From Chrysomallon squamiferum (taxonomy: Eukaryota; Mollusca; Gastropoda; Neomphalida; Peltospiridae): DNA of 64,000 nt. The notes beneath the pieces are model-generated. The model did no database searches. It saw only the letters and a program-made list of their open reading frames with translations, and was not told where the DNA came from. The DNA is taken from positions 37,122,189-37,186,188 of the forward strand of contig CM022670.1 of assembly GCA_012295275.1 (NCBI GenBank), written 5' to 3'. This document shows positions 14,901 through 27,621 of the stretch, in pieces (positions within the stretch are counted from its first letter, which is position 1; each line of letters starts with the position of its first letter). The position numbers and the translations under genes are program-made.

Positions 14901-15484
14901 TAATTAAAAACATGGTGGGTCCTTTTAAAAAGTAAAATATATTTTAAGTATGTACGTTACTAAATTATATTTAGAAATTCTATGTTTAAAAACAAGAGTT
15001 GTCCCTTAAAGCATTATTTGTGTAAAAATACGTTATAGAATTTTGCATTAATATGTCACTAATAAATTTCAAAACAGGTGATGAAGTATTAACTCTCAGA
15101 TTTTATTTTGAATCCATTCCATGTTTTCTTAATACAAATAATAATGATTTACAATATATACATATACGTATTTTTGTTTATTTCTTTGTTTCATTGCTGT
15201 TTTTAAATACAGAATGAAAAAGTAAACTTTTGTAAATATTAATATACAGTTTATTTGAAACTGTTAAAATGTTATTAAAAGAAATGTACCTGACATTTGC
15301 CACTGTTGCCTTTAATGTTTCTTTGTTTCTTTTTACATTCCTTTTCCCATATTTTAATTTCCTGATCATAAATGTCAAAAATACAGGGATCACAACCATT
15401 ACCACAACAGTCTTTATCTAATGGTTTAACTGGCTTCTGCGGAACATCACAAAAATCATTAATTTCAGGATGATCCATAACCAT
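11984..15484 (-). CDS. CYB5RL: NADH-cytochrome b5 reductase-like protein (six exons, 313 aa)
   Basis: Predicted flavoprotein moving electrons from NAD(P)H through FAD to a haem acceptor. Coding exons on the minus strand: 15484-15290, 14845-14703, 14212-14125, 13496-13392, 12910-12707, 12190-11984. All junctions are GT-AG and in phase, and the sum is 942 nt with stop. Residues 26-39 (CCGNGCDPCIFDIY) are the cysteine-rich oxidoreductase-like N-terminal domain that marks the CYB5RL type. FAD-binding RQYTPIS is at 123-129, NAD-binding GTGITP at 187-192, and the C-terminal CG pair at 288-289 (CGSKSF, where classical reductases have CGPPPM). The start at 15484 follows an in-frame stop at 15518-15520. 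A 5'UTR intron is likely (donor TAT|GTAAGT after 15708, acceptor CAG before 15536). Length matches the human protein closely. The true acceptor is unknown. Confidence 0.92.
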
Positions 15485-15708
15485 TTTGTACAGATATTTT
15501 ATCCAAATTGGTATTGGTTATTATTATAATGTTCATCTGAAAAATAAAATAAGTTTTAAAATTTTATTTCTATAAGTCTAAATCCGAAATACAAAATATA
15601 AATAAATAAATAAATAAATAAATAAAATATGATATGATAATTATTTTTATGTTACAGTCTCAAGTTCTCTTTTTTTTAATCACAAATTAACATACTATGA
15701 TACTTACA

Positions 15709-16074
15709 TAGTTGATGGTAACCATGGTTATTCGCTTATTCATATTCGTAAAATTCCTATGTATCAAAAAATAATAATTGTATTATTTCAGGTTTTTTCA
15801 CTGACATCATGGTAAGCTTTGTATTTGCTAAGTTTACAGAAGAAATTAATTTCATGCGCTGATGTCTAATTTGAACTTACTCATGTAAATGTTATTATTA
15901 GCCTATCTGGAATTATCTCCCTTATACTAAAACGAGAAATCTTTCTACTGAAATGAACAGATTAGTCTTTACTTCCTGTTTGAGCTCACTATACCGAAAA
16001 TAATAATAGTTTTCATCATAATAAAGTTCCTTGCTTTGCTTTAGAAGTTTTCATTTTCATAATCGTGGTCAATA
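15709..16074. promoter_or_regulatory. Shared divergent promoter region of CYB5RL-like and PARS2
   Basis: The interval between the CYB5RL 5'UTR donor (minus, exon end 15708) and the PARS2 start codon (16075, plus). Both genes must start transcription within or next to it, so a bidirectional promoter is the simplest reading. I see no TATA box in a convincing position on either strand. Exact start sites cannot be set from sequence. Confidence 0.5.
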
Positions 16075-16329
16075 ATGAGGGTTTTATGTAATTGTATTTC
16101 AAAAAAGCCTTCATGTAAATATGTGCAACTGAAACGATATTATAGACGATATGTTTCCAAAATGTTCCAAAACTTTGGGAAAGTGCAACCTCCAGATACG
16201 ACTTATTCATGTAAAAGTCAGAAGGTATGATAAAATACTCCTTTATAAATAAATATATTCTGGAAATATTAGTTAAGTAATATAGCATATTAAAGTAGTA
16301 GTAGTAGTAATAATTATTATTAATATTAA

Positions 16330-16422
<93 letters not shown>

Positions 16423-19400
16423 AAATATAAAAACGAATCAGCAGATGTATAATGGACATAATATATGATGATAACATTTTAAAAAAGCAATGATCAGTAT
16501 ACCAGTTACCTTACATAGTAGTAAGACCCATAATAAAAATAATAGTATTCTGGCCAGTATTTTATAATTTATAGATAATATTTGTTTAGCTGAAAATCAT
16601 TATATTTTTTCAGCTGATGTTGTACAATGATGTCATCGAACCATGTCATACAGGAACATTTCATTTGCTTCCTTTTGGATACCGAGCATTTGAAAAACTG
16701 ATAAAAATAATTGATAGAGAAATGCAAGCAATTGGTGGACAGAAATTAGCTATGCCATCTTTAGCTCATGCTGATGTGTGGAAAACCTCAGGTAAAATAT
16801 TTTTTATAGATTATTTCCATTAAATACTTCATTTAGATTGCATGTGTGTGTGTATTTATATATATATATAATAACAAGTCCAGATTATTTTCCCATGATG
16901 ATTAATGAATATTCTTTTGATAAATAATCTGTACTATGGTTAAAGATTTATTGTTCCATGTAATTTTTGAAAACAACAGTATATCCTATATATCAGTTGA
17001 TGGAGATTTAAAGAAAACACACGTGAATATATTTACAAATGTTAATGCTGTTATATTTTTTTATTATTTTTAAAAATGAATATAAGTTTGATCACTGATC
17101 ACCAAAAAAATCCAATAACAGTGAGTTGATTGTATCTTGATTGTTAATTTTTTATTTTCAGTTTTTTAAAATAATACTTAAATAATTGCTATCCTTTCAG
17201 GAAGATGGGATTTGGTGGGTGCAGAACTTTTTAAGCTGAAGGACAGACATGAAAATGAATATTGCCTTGGACCAGTAAGTATTTCCATGTCAACTATTTG
17301 GCAACATATCTGTCTAAATTAGATAAAAGCATGTTGCCCTACAAATCTTTAATACTTATATTACACTAATATCATCTCTATGAACTGAGTTATATTGGAT
17401 ACATAGTGGATGACATTTTACCCTGGTAAAACATACATTAAATACATACTAACATGAGACTTATCTTCATTTATTCATCTGAGGTTTAGTTCATGTTACA
17501 GAAATATTTAATATTTTTGGAAATCTCTGTCTTTATTTTTCATTAAAATAACAACATTTTATTACTAGCTAATATTTTTTTTTATGTCTCCTTTAATTTA
17601 GAGTTACTAATTCAAAATCCTTCTTTATAAACAATTTTAATTTTTCATTTGTTTGATCTGTTTGCATGTTTCTCTGTTAATAAATAATATTTAAACCTCA
17701 CTCCTAATATTTGCTTATCCTGAACAATATTTGCTCTCTGTAACTTATTTTTAATTAATACTTCTTTTTATATATAAATAATTTTATTTAAAAAATATAT
17801 TTATGTCAAAATAATTGTTTATTTATTTTGATTTTTTAAAATTATGTTCAAAACATAAAACTGAATGATAACACTACTTTAAAGTTAAATTATACAAATA
17901 TATATTTAAAGAAAATTTATCTCTGCTTTTAAGTTATATTATGGCATATATTATATGTAATATTTAATTATTTCAAACAGTTCAGATTCAATAAACAAAA
18001 GTTTATTTTAAATGTATTCTTATTATGCAAAATAATAATATTATTTTATTTTAATTTTTATATGAAAACAACAAATAAAATTAACGAAATAGAATGGTAT
18101 TATGATCAGTCTTTAGACAATGTCATTCTGTTTTCAGACTCATGAAGAACTTGTGACAAATATGTTTGCTTCCATATCACCCATATCTCACAAACGACTA
18201 CCAATTATGCTGTATCAGGTAAAAAGAGACAAGGATCAGAAGAAATCATCAGCTAATTTTATCAAGTGTATTGGAACATACTAACATCGACATTTTGGTT
18301 TTGGTCTCATGATAATGCATGCCAGATGTGATTTGAATTTGTGAAGGTGAAATATCCTGCAAAATCCATATTACACAAAGTGAGCAGTAATAGGGCCAAA
18401 ACACATAGTGGACGAATTTTTATTTTTATTTTTTAGGTAGAATCATATTTAGTCTAGCACTAGCTCATGTAGTTTTTATGTTTGTTATTTCATAAAAGGT
18501 GATGGCATCAGACATGAATAGAAAATATATTTTTCTTAATTTTACCTTTCCAGATTACAAAAAAATTTAGAGATGAAATGAATCCAAAGTATGCTCTGTT
18601 GCGTTCAAGAGAATTTGAGATGAAAGGTTTGTTGAACATATTCACAGAATATATCTCCTCAGTAAAAGAATGCTTTAATTAAAAACATTATAATGAAAAA
18701 ACCCCACAAAAATTCATAAATAAAATGGCTTACACAAAACTCTATTCATTTTTAAATCTTTTATTTTAAATGTAAATATTTACATTAATTACAAATAAGT
18801 TAATTGTTATTACTGTACTTTTAAAATTTGTACATTTGCATTGTTTCAATATTTAAATAATAAACATACAAACACACACACACAAAATTAAAAAAATGAA
18901 AATGTTTGATATTTCAGATATGTATACCTTTGATTCTACTGAAGAGAAAGCCTTGGACACCTATGACCAAGTATGTCAAGCATACAATCGAATTTTTGAT
19001 GCACTCAAAGTGCCGTATGTGAAAGGTAAACCTGATGAGTAGTTGCTTCTGGTTTTCTTTTTGTCTTTTTCTTTTAAAATTGTTATTGATCTTATCCTTG
19101 AAATTTATGTATTGAAGAGAATATTGTATAAATTATATATCAATAATGAGTTAGCATGAAATAATTAATGTTTTAGAGAATAAATGATACATTTCTTAAC
19201 AGCTGAAAATATGAAAGCAGATGAATTCCAAAAAGTATTTGTGACAGGATGACTGTGAAAATGAATACTAAGATATCATAATATTAATGCACTTAATGGT
19301 TTTTAAAAAATATTTTTGATTATATTTTTAATGATTAATAATACTTATAATTATAGAAGTAGATTAAACTTGTAATTATGGCTATATATCTAATATTTCT

Positions 19401-22400
19401 AGTGATTATATTTGTATATAATTTGTATAAAATGTCACCCTTAGTTCTGGGAGATACTGGTAAAATTGGAGGAAATATGTCTCATGAATATCACTTCCCT
19501 GCATCTGTTGGAGAAGACACAATTTACACATGTAAAAAGTAAGCCTTATCTTAGAAAAAAACACAACAAATTGAAACATTAAAAATGAAACTATATTTAA
19601 CATATATTAATATATTTCTGAAGGAGGGTTTGTTTAATCTTTAATAATTTGCTTAAAATTCTGAAAATAACTGTTTACAGTATGCTTTTCACTAGCTTGT
19701 CCTTTTAGACATGATAATAAATAAAAATGAAAGTAAACTGAAACAAATAATAACTTATTGTGAGAGGATCCTTGCATGCAGCAACATTCTCACATGAATT
19801 GGCATCTAAAACAAATATGCAGTTTTAAAAAATAAACAATATCCAGTTTTCTGGATTTCTGAAAGCCAGATAAATGGTCCTTTACCTGTATTTGTTTTTA
19901 AATACACACATTGTTAGACATTACATCAGTAAATTATTCATTGTGATTAAACTGAACTTGAATGCACAAAGACTGATTAACAATAATACTTGCTCCATAA
20001 ATATTTATGAAGTTTAACTGTTTCAAATTTCATGTTAGAATAATTAATGAGTGAATGTATAGTTTGTACTTTTTTAAAATATATATATATATATATTTTT
20101 TTTTCTTTTAGATGTGGACATGGGATAAACAGTGAAATGACAAGTGAGTATGTTAAAAATAATTTAATCACAGTTACTGAAGCATAATGACCTCTAATAT
20201 TAGTGTTGCAGATTCCATAAAAGCAGAAATTAATTTTTCAGTACTCAAATTGTTCAGAACAGTCGAAATTTTTCCTTTCATGCAGAGTTACCTCTGTGTC
20301 TGTTATTTTGTTATGTAATGTAAGAAAACTGTTTAAAATGAATAAGAAGAGAAATTCACTTTCACATAGTTAAACTGTTTAAAATGAATCAAAAGAGAAA
20401 TTTCAAATAACTTTTGTGTAGCTGAACTGTTTAAAGGGAGGAATTTACCTTTAGTGTTGTGTTTTCTGACCCATTTTAACATCCATTTCTGGACTATCAA
20501 ATAGTCCAAAGTTCTCTTGGAATCAAAAATGTTTGAACTATACTGAGTCTTCATTCAGAATATTTTAAATAATTAGTATTAATTCTGATTGTATGTTTAA
20601 AACTCTACAGTTATTGCCTGTTAATAATATCAGGAACATGTATAAATAATGTTTACTGTCTAATTAGTCACCTTTTTTTAAATATTATCCTTTTTATTTA
20701 GTTTGTCATCAGTGTGTTCCTGTTTACATCTGCGGTCATTGGGCAGTGACAAAAATAATTCATTCTTGACTTGCCTCTGTATTACCAGAGTAAATAGACA
20801 AATGAGTAGAAAGTAACACAAATGTTGTGTGTTTGTCTTTTTTCACAGCTGAATCAGAACAGTACAAAACCCTGACAGATGCATGTCCTTCGAAAAGTGC
20901 TAGCTGTTGTTTAGAACGCACACCAGGAATTGAGGTTTGCTCTGCAGTTATCTTATGTAATTTGTATATTACGATAAACAGAAATCTGTTTTTCTAAGGC
21001 TAATTGTAATTAAATGCTCATTAATTTTTAAAATGACATTTTCTATAGAAAGATATTCCTGAAACAGTTCCTGAAATAGTTAATTTGTTTTTTTAACCTT
21101 TTATTTTTTTATTTTTTTTTTTTTTTTTTTAATTTCAAGAAAAATTAGTATATATTAGTTGTTTGTTAACTATTTTTGTAATGAAAAATCTGAGGGTTAC
21201 TGTTATCAGTTAACAAACAATAATATTAACTATTCCTTGTGATGCACATCTCAATGCATTTGATATTTTACTCTGTGGTTCCGGCTGGAATGTGAAATCA
21301 CCCAATGTGTTCCTGTGAGTTGTTTTCTATAAATTTCATGTTTTCCAGGTGGGACATGCATTTCTGTTAGGTACAAAATATTCTGAAGTGTTTAATGCTC
21401 AGTGTCAGAATTCTGAAGGTCAAGTTCAGTAAGTAGAACTTTATATACTAAATTATTTTAGTATATGCAATTTAGTATTTTTATGTTAATTTAATATATT
21501 TTTATCTTTTTAGCAGTTTATAAACCACCTTTATTAATAATAACCCACAGAAAAAAAGAGGCTATGAACAGAACTGTTCTCTGTAGATAACCTCTTGTGC
21601 CATACATCTTCTTCTGTATTTTTTTTTTTTTTTTTTTTTTTGTGTGTGTTCTTTTTAAGTCAATAGAATAAAAATTATTATAAAATAATTTAACCACAAC
21701 AGTAACCAGTAAAATAAATATCTTTCTCGTCACAAATTTTTATTTTTATTTTTGTTTTTAAATGCTTTGTTTTCAGACTGACACACATGGGTTGTTTTGG
21801 TCTTGGGGTGACAAGAATTTTACAAGGATGTATTGAAGTGCTGTCTTCAGAGAAACAAATACGGTGGCCTCAGATCATAGCTCCCTTTCAGATTTGTATT
21901 ATTCCACAGAAAGTAAGCCATATTGCTGTTACTAAGTCTGAGTGCGTGCGTGCGTGCGTGTGTTGTTTATTTTGTTTTTGTTTTTTCTACTGAAGTATTT
22001 TCATAATTTATGTGTATTTGCTATGAACTTAATTTATATGCGTTATTCCACAGAAAATAAAACATATTGCTATTACACATATTAAATTTTTGTTTTTACT
22101 GGTATTGCTAAACATGCTTTTGTCATTTATATTGATCTGTTATGGATATTTTCTGTTTCATTTTAATTCATTAATGATAGTAATAATTAAAAAAAAACCA
22201 CAGTTGTTATAACTCCCACTAACTACTGTTAGTAAACTGAATTACTTTGTTTCACTTAATCCATGAAACACTTAGTTTTACACTGAATTACATTGTTTTA
22301 TACACCGAGTTGCACTGTTTAACATAAAGCAGGAAAAGATACACAAGTAAAATATGCTACTTGTTTATCGCATTTCAAAGAAGACTACAGTGGTCAAGAG

Positions 22401-23310
22401 TGTTACACTGTTTAACTTATATTCAAAAAGACTACAATGGTAAAATGTGCTACATAGTTTAACTTACTTCACTACACTACAAAGGTGAATTCAGTTTAAT
22501 TGGGTTTCTTCAACCGTTAATAATTTGAGTTTTACTGTTTTCCTCTTTTTAGGAAGGCTATTTGGCTAAGGAGTTCTTTGAGAAGGCTTTAAACCTCTGT
22601 GACTCTTTGTCTCAGTGTCCCAATGTTAAAGACGAAGTTGTTATTGATGACAGAATATGGATGACGGTCGGCAAACGACTCTATGAAGCTACACGAATGG
22701 GTTATCCCTACGTCATTGTAACAGGAAAACAGGTATACTGTCATGAATAAATTATTGTATTAGTTATGTTCTTACTTACAACTGTTTATGATATTAATGT
22801 TATTTTTTGTTTGTTGCTGTTTTTTTTTTTTTTTTTTTTTTAAAGAAGAACATAAATCTTTTTAATATGCATTTTTTATGTTTTTTTTTAATTAATTTTT
22901 TTATCTTAACCCCTCCAAAAAGAACAAAAAATAATAAATTTAACAATAAAACTACAAAGTTTTAACCTAAAGCCTAACTTTTGTACTATCATTTAAAAAA
23001 AACAAAACCCTTTTAACTAATATTATTTTATTTATTTTTTAAACGAATATAATGCCATTAGCTAATTTTATTTTTATTATTAAATTATTATTATTATTTT
23101 GTTTTTATTGTATCTTTTATGTTTTTATAATTTTTGTTACTATAACAAATAACATTGCAACTGAAGTAAACATAAAATAAGATTTTTATTTTCTTTCAGG
23201 CTTTGGAAAAACCAAGTTTGTATGAGGTTATAAACACAGCTAATGAAGAAACCCTCTTTCTCAGTGCTGAACAAATATATGACAAGATGTCTACAGTTGA
23301 AACTGTATAA
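16075..23310 (+). CDS. PARS2: Mitochondrial prolyl-tRNA synthetase (13 exons, 460 aa)
   Basis: Class II aminoacyl-tRNA synthetase that charges mitochondrial tRNA-Pro. Exons: 16075-16224, 16614-16791, 17201-17274, 18138-18218, 18554-18626, 18918-19025, 19445-19538, 20112-20143, 20849-20934, 21349-21428, 21777-21912, 22553-22732, 23200-23310. All are GT-AG and the phases join to 1,383 nt. Exon 1 encodes 50 residues rich in Lys/Arg with no acidic residue before D42, as expected of a mitochondrial presequence. It ends in SCKSQK, which continues into LMLYNDVI as in the mammalian protein. Motif 2 is seen as FRDE (166-169) and LLRSREF, and motif 3 as GCFGLGVTR (324-332). The anticodon-binding domain begins near [10 protein letters not shown]. 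The bacterial-type editing insertion is absent, as in other mitochondrial forms. Mammalian PARS2 has an unsplit coding region, so the 13-exon structure is notable. Confidence 0.95.
16294..16421. repeat. (TAG)n/(TTA)n compound microsatellite in PARS2 intron 1
   Basis: TAG units, then about 25 TTA units, then TAG units again. It lies wholly inside the first PARS2 intron. Confidence 0.93.
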
Positions 23311-23362
23311 TGGATAATACAAGACTTTTTTAAAATACACCAGTTGTGATATGTACAGCCTA

Positions 23363-23368
23363 AATAAA
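23363..23368 (+). terminator. Polyadenylation signal of PARS2
   Basis: AATAAA about 50 bp after the stop codon, the first canonical signal downstream. Confidence 0.75.
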
Positions 23369-24290
23369 AATACGGTATATGTCTAGATTATTTTGTTGCT
23401 TTCAACCATTTTTGGCTAAAAGTAAAATATAATTTAAAGAAAATATATTCTCCTTTTTTATATTTTTAATAACCTCAGAAATTATGAAACATTTCTGGCA
23501 GAATGAGCAAATGGCGGTTTTTAAATGATTTATTCTGTGATTTAAAAAAAATATAATTTTTTTGTTTTGTTAAATCCACACTAAATGATGATTATGATAA
23601 AAGACAAAACATCAGCTGCCATGAATCATCTTTAGCTTGTTTGTCTAACTGTTTTACTTTATGGTCAGCTAGAGAAGGTTTTATTATTATTATTATTATT
23701 AAATTATTATATATTTTTTGTATCATTACGTTTCTTATAAACAATATGACTATAATACCAAGGCTGTGAAAAAAAAAAAATATATATATATATATTTTTT
23801 TTTATTATTCTTTAATGCTGTTTTCCAAAAATGGCTGTGTTGTTGTTATCATTTCAAAGAACAATTTGTATATTCAAATGACCTGTGTGTTAATTTGTGA
23901 CTGAAAACAGACTCTTATTACTAAAATATAGTGGTTTTAATATTTTAATAATTCTTATTAAACTATACCAAGTATTTTATAAGAATATTATTTGTATAAC
24001 TTGTCTAAATAATTTTTTTTTTTGAAAAACTGTTAATAAAATAAAGTTTGTAATCATTTACCTGCTTAATTTGATTTAGAGGTCACTGTTGTTGTTTTTT
24101 TGATCGAAACCAGATAAATACTACTTTCTTTGATTTTTCTCTCTTTAATCGTGTCATAATTTCAAATCTAGAAATTACTGAAACAGTATGAACACTGAAA
24201 CAGTATGAACACTGAAACAGCATGAACAGTGCAAATAAACGTTATTTAATTATGTTTTTGAAATAACCAAACTAGCGAAAATAATATTAC
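23369..24290. other. Spacer between PARS2 and the IRG array
   Basis: AT-rich, no coding exon seen. From about 24,290 the sequence becomes homologous to the upstream regions of the other IRG copies (compare 59,500 onward), so this is close to the left border of the duplicated array. Confidence 0.6.
24177..24227. repeat. 17-bp tandem repeat, three copies
   Basis: Three units of ACTGAAACAGTATGAAC, the third with one change. It sits just outside the left border of the duplicated IRG units. Confidence 0.9.
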
Positions 24291-24650
24291 TTGTGGGACA
24301 TTTTGAACAAATTGTCGGTCATTAGTGGGACTGCTTTCCTACGACTGTACTTTAGTAGACTTCTAATGAGTTAGAGTTACAAGCCTATCCAAATGTCTGA
24401 GCTGTTCTCTGCCAGCAGAAACTCGGGCTACGTATCCGTGCGATGTGCGTTTAGCCACTTCGTTCACATCGATGCTATCTGCACTTCTAATGTACATTTA
24501 TTTATATTCACTGGTAGTTAAAAGCTCACGTGCTTGTCAAATCGATGATAAATACATCACTTACTGTGACCTAACTTACCAGTTTACGTAGAAGATTGAT
24601 ATATAACAGTCAGTGTCTTATCGCAACAAGAAAATGTGAACACGTAAGCA

Positions 24651-24827
24651 TTCCCGGAGAAGATGTCACATGACTGATTTCTTTGAAAGCTAGTGATTTA
24701 CATTACATAAAAAAAAAATGCACGGAAAAAACATTCGTAGGACACACACTTGGATCTCCAAGAACGGCCGATAAAGACATCTAAACAAAGAGAGATAGAG
24801 GGAGAGAGAGAAAAAAAAAGAAAAAGG
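24651..24827 (+). promoter_or_regulatory. IRG-A promoter and 5'UTR exon
   Basis: Contains the box shared by all five IRG copies (TTCCCGGAGAA, then GTCACATGACTG with an E-box CACATG), followed by an A-rich TATA-like stretch. The probable 5'UTR exon ends at 24827 with donor GG|GTTAGT. The intron runs to 25409 (TTTTTTCTAG), and the coding exon starts at 25410. Confidence 0.5.
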
Positions 24828-25132
24828 GTTAGTCTTTTATTTTAAATTAGTTTATTAATTTCCACTTTTTAGACTTTCCATTTAACTGGATTTTATACAA
24901 ATTACCTGGTAGTATATCTTATATATTTTTTTTTTTAGTAAAATAGAACAATACGGATTATATATATATATGTAAAAGGATATGTAATTTCTAATATAAA
25001 TATGAATTTTAAAGATTATTCAGACATAATCACATCATGAACACCCTTTAGTTGAACCTTGTACCTTGAAAACAATTAACGTGCTAATCAGATGTATATA
25101 GATATATATATATTTCTTTTTTTGTACGTCCA

Positions 25133-25174
25133 CGACAGGCACGCTTTCTGACAGGTCAGCGGGCGTGTCTGTCG
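25133..25174. other. Nested hairpin in IRG-A 5'UTR intron
   Basis: CGACAGGCACGC pairs with GCGTGTCTGTCG (one G-T position), and inside it CTGAC-AG-GTCAG is a perfect small palindrome. The same 42-nt structure recurs at 37,992-38,033 and 60,443-60,484. Confidence 0.6.
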
Positions 25175-25428
25175 CATCTCTTTAGTTTCATACTTTAGTT
25201 TCATACTTCCCTTTTTTATAATGATATGAAACTTGAAAAATCCATCTTCATTCGGAACACATTGGGTCATTTGTTCGAATATATTAAATTTACTTCACTT
25301 TAATATTCTTAAATTCAAAAGACGCTTAAATGGAAGTATTTAAAATATGTACATACCGAATAAGCGGAATAACTTTAATTTTTTAATTTTTAATTTTATT
25401 TTTTTCTAGATTGCGTATATTAAAAATA

Positions 25429-26678
25429 ATGTCAGACGAAGACTACATTATTTTCTCCACTGAAGAATTAGAGGAGGCCAAACAATATGTCCAGCAACAC
25501 GGAGTTTTACGTTTACCTGATTTTCTGAAATATAAAACCGAACAGTGGAAATATGTCAGCGTTAATATTGGTATTGTAGGAGAATCGGCTGTGGGAAAAT
25601 CCTCATTCATTAACTGTATTCGGGGATTAACAGCAGATGATCCAGATGGCGCTCCTGTTGGAACTGGTGATACAACAAGTGAACCGACGAAGTACTGTCA
25701 TCCTTACAATGAAGAGCTTGTTTTTTGGGACTTACCGGGAGTAGGAACACCAAAATACCCGAGAAATGAAGAGTATCTAAAGAACATTAACTTTGAAAAT
25801 ATGATTTTTTCCTTCTCCTTTCTGACAACAGGTTTTCATCCAACGATGTTTGGTTAGCAAGAGAAATTGAAAAGAGAGGAAAACATTTCTTCTTTGTCCG
25901 CACAAAAATTGACGAAGCAATGGAAAATGAATTGGAATTATGTGGAAGCACTTTTTCAGCTGCTGTCGTTCTGGATAAAATAAATAAAAATTGTGAAGAA
26001 AACTTCAAAGCAGCTCAGCTGACTAATCGACGGGTGTTTTGCATTTCCAACTATCACAGAGAGATGTGGCAGTTTGAAGAACTTATGCAAGAACTTATTG
26101 TCGCATTGCCTGACATGAAGAGAAATGCTCTGGTGCTGTCCATTGGTCCTGTGTCAAAACAAGTATTAAAGGAAAAAACCAAATTACTTAAAACACAGAT
26201 TTCTAAGAAGGCCGCCCTTTCTGCTATTGGAGCAGCTGCAGGTTCTCTGGTCCCAATACCTTTAGTGGGTGGAGCTGTTGGTGTAGCAGTGGATATTGGT
26301 ATACTGGTGGGCGAGATAAATTTTTATCTCAAACAGTATGGGCTTGATGACGAGTCACTAAAACGACTATCGGAACGTACCAACACGACCGTGGACTACT
26401 ACGTAAAATCACTTAAATTTGCTTCTGAGATCATTGTGAGTAGACAGAGTATTAAAGCTTTTGTTATCAACAGGATTAAAAAGGAAACTGTGAGCCAAGG
26501 ACGGAAAAGAATTGCTTCTGAATTTCTAAAACTGATTCCTTTGGTGGGGAGCATTGCGGCAGGCGCAATATCGTTTGGAACTTGCTACTACTTTCTAGAC
26601 AAAACAATCGACGAGTTTGAGACTGACGCGCTGGCTGTTGTTGATGCCGCCATTGGAAAAACACAATCTGAAATCTGA
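25429..26678 (+). pseudogene. IRG-A: immunity-related GTPase, frameshifted copy
   Basis: Same architecture as the intact copies: acceptor at 25409, start MSDEDY at 25429, GESAVGKS P-loop, DLPG G3, TKID G4, helical C-terminal domain, stop at 26676-26678. One A is missing from a run of A near 25,796-25,799 (GAAAATATG where the other copies have GAAAAATATG), just after the INFE residues. The first frame then ends at 25,857 after 148 codons counted from an upstream TTG. The rest of the protein is open in the next frame and nearly identical to its paralogues. Without the missing base it would be 416 aa, like IRG-B and IRG-D. It may be a young pseudogene, a polymorphism or a homopolymer error, since little other damage is seen. 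The N-terminal 50 residues differ most from its neighbours. Confidence 0.85.
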
Positions 26679-26895
26679 CTCACAGAAAGAGTTCTTGACA
26701 AAAACAGTCATCTCTAGATATATTGCCGAAACGAATACGCAGTTTTAATAATAATGGGGAAAAAAACAAACAAAAAAGCGGACACATAATAGAAAACTGT
26801 TAACAGTATATTGTATTGTCTATTAGAGTGGTCATACTGACATCAGATTACCAGATGTGTTAATTAATTCATAGAGAAAAAGTTCCACAAATAAT

Positions 26896-26934
<39 letters not shown>

Positions 26935-27029
26935 TTTACACAAGTGTGAACAAGTGAGACCTTTCATGATATATAATTATTTACATTTTCACGAATACCC
27001 CCAAACCCCCTTTATTGTTGGATAAAAAC

Positions 27030-27577
27030 CTGACCGCAGCTGAAAAAACTAATAACCCAGGACCCTCTGGAGACATATGACTGCTCTTGTGGCTTGTCAG
27101 TGGCAACCCTGTGTACCTGGTTGGCTGCTTATACCACTCCTAGTCCTTTAATCAGAGAGTGGGCAAGAGCCAAAGTTCCCAAACTGTAATTGCCCTAATT
27201 ATAACAGCCACTGGGAGTAATTCAAGTACATCTACATTACCTTACATGCCATCTCGGTTATTCGTAGGTTGGCTGAATAACTTCCCATCGGCACATGCCA
27301 GTGAATCCTTTGGTAATAACCTGTTCCCCTACAGGTCAGTACATGGACCGTAACCCTGGACCAGATGAACCTTACCTCTGTAGCTGTCTGTCGGGGATTC
27401 CTCCATCAGAGCAACAAATTAAATTACCTGACCCCTTGCACTACTTGTATTATAACAAAATTAAATATAATTTTTTCTTCAACCGGCTGTCCATGCTCAC
27501 GGTGCTGAAGACGATGGCATCTTATCGATCTGGCTCTTCATGCTGTGGTTCACTGGATTCTGTTGCTGTTAAAACCG

Positions 27578-27621
<44 letters not shown>

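Noticed and set aside
15953-16003. Short ATG frame MNRLVFTSCLSSLYRK as the PARS2 presequence
   Set aside because: It looks like a targeting peptide but ends in a stop with no usable donor in frame. The exon at 16,075-16,224 ends with the conserved CKSQK and an in-phase donor.
16016-16477. 153-aa minus-strand ORF opposite the first PARS2 exon
   Set aside because: Largely Asn/Thr/Tyr runs from AAT/TAG arrays, plus the complement of a real exon.
19203-19252. A possible PARS2 exon after TTAACAG (CTGAAAATATGAAAGC…)
   Set aside because: It joins in phase but runs into a stop within 17 codons and has no family similarity. The exon at 19,445 continues the conserved D(T)G.IGG…SHE segment in the same phase.
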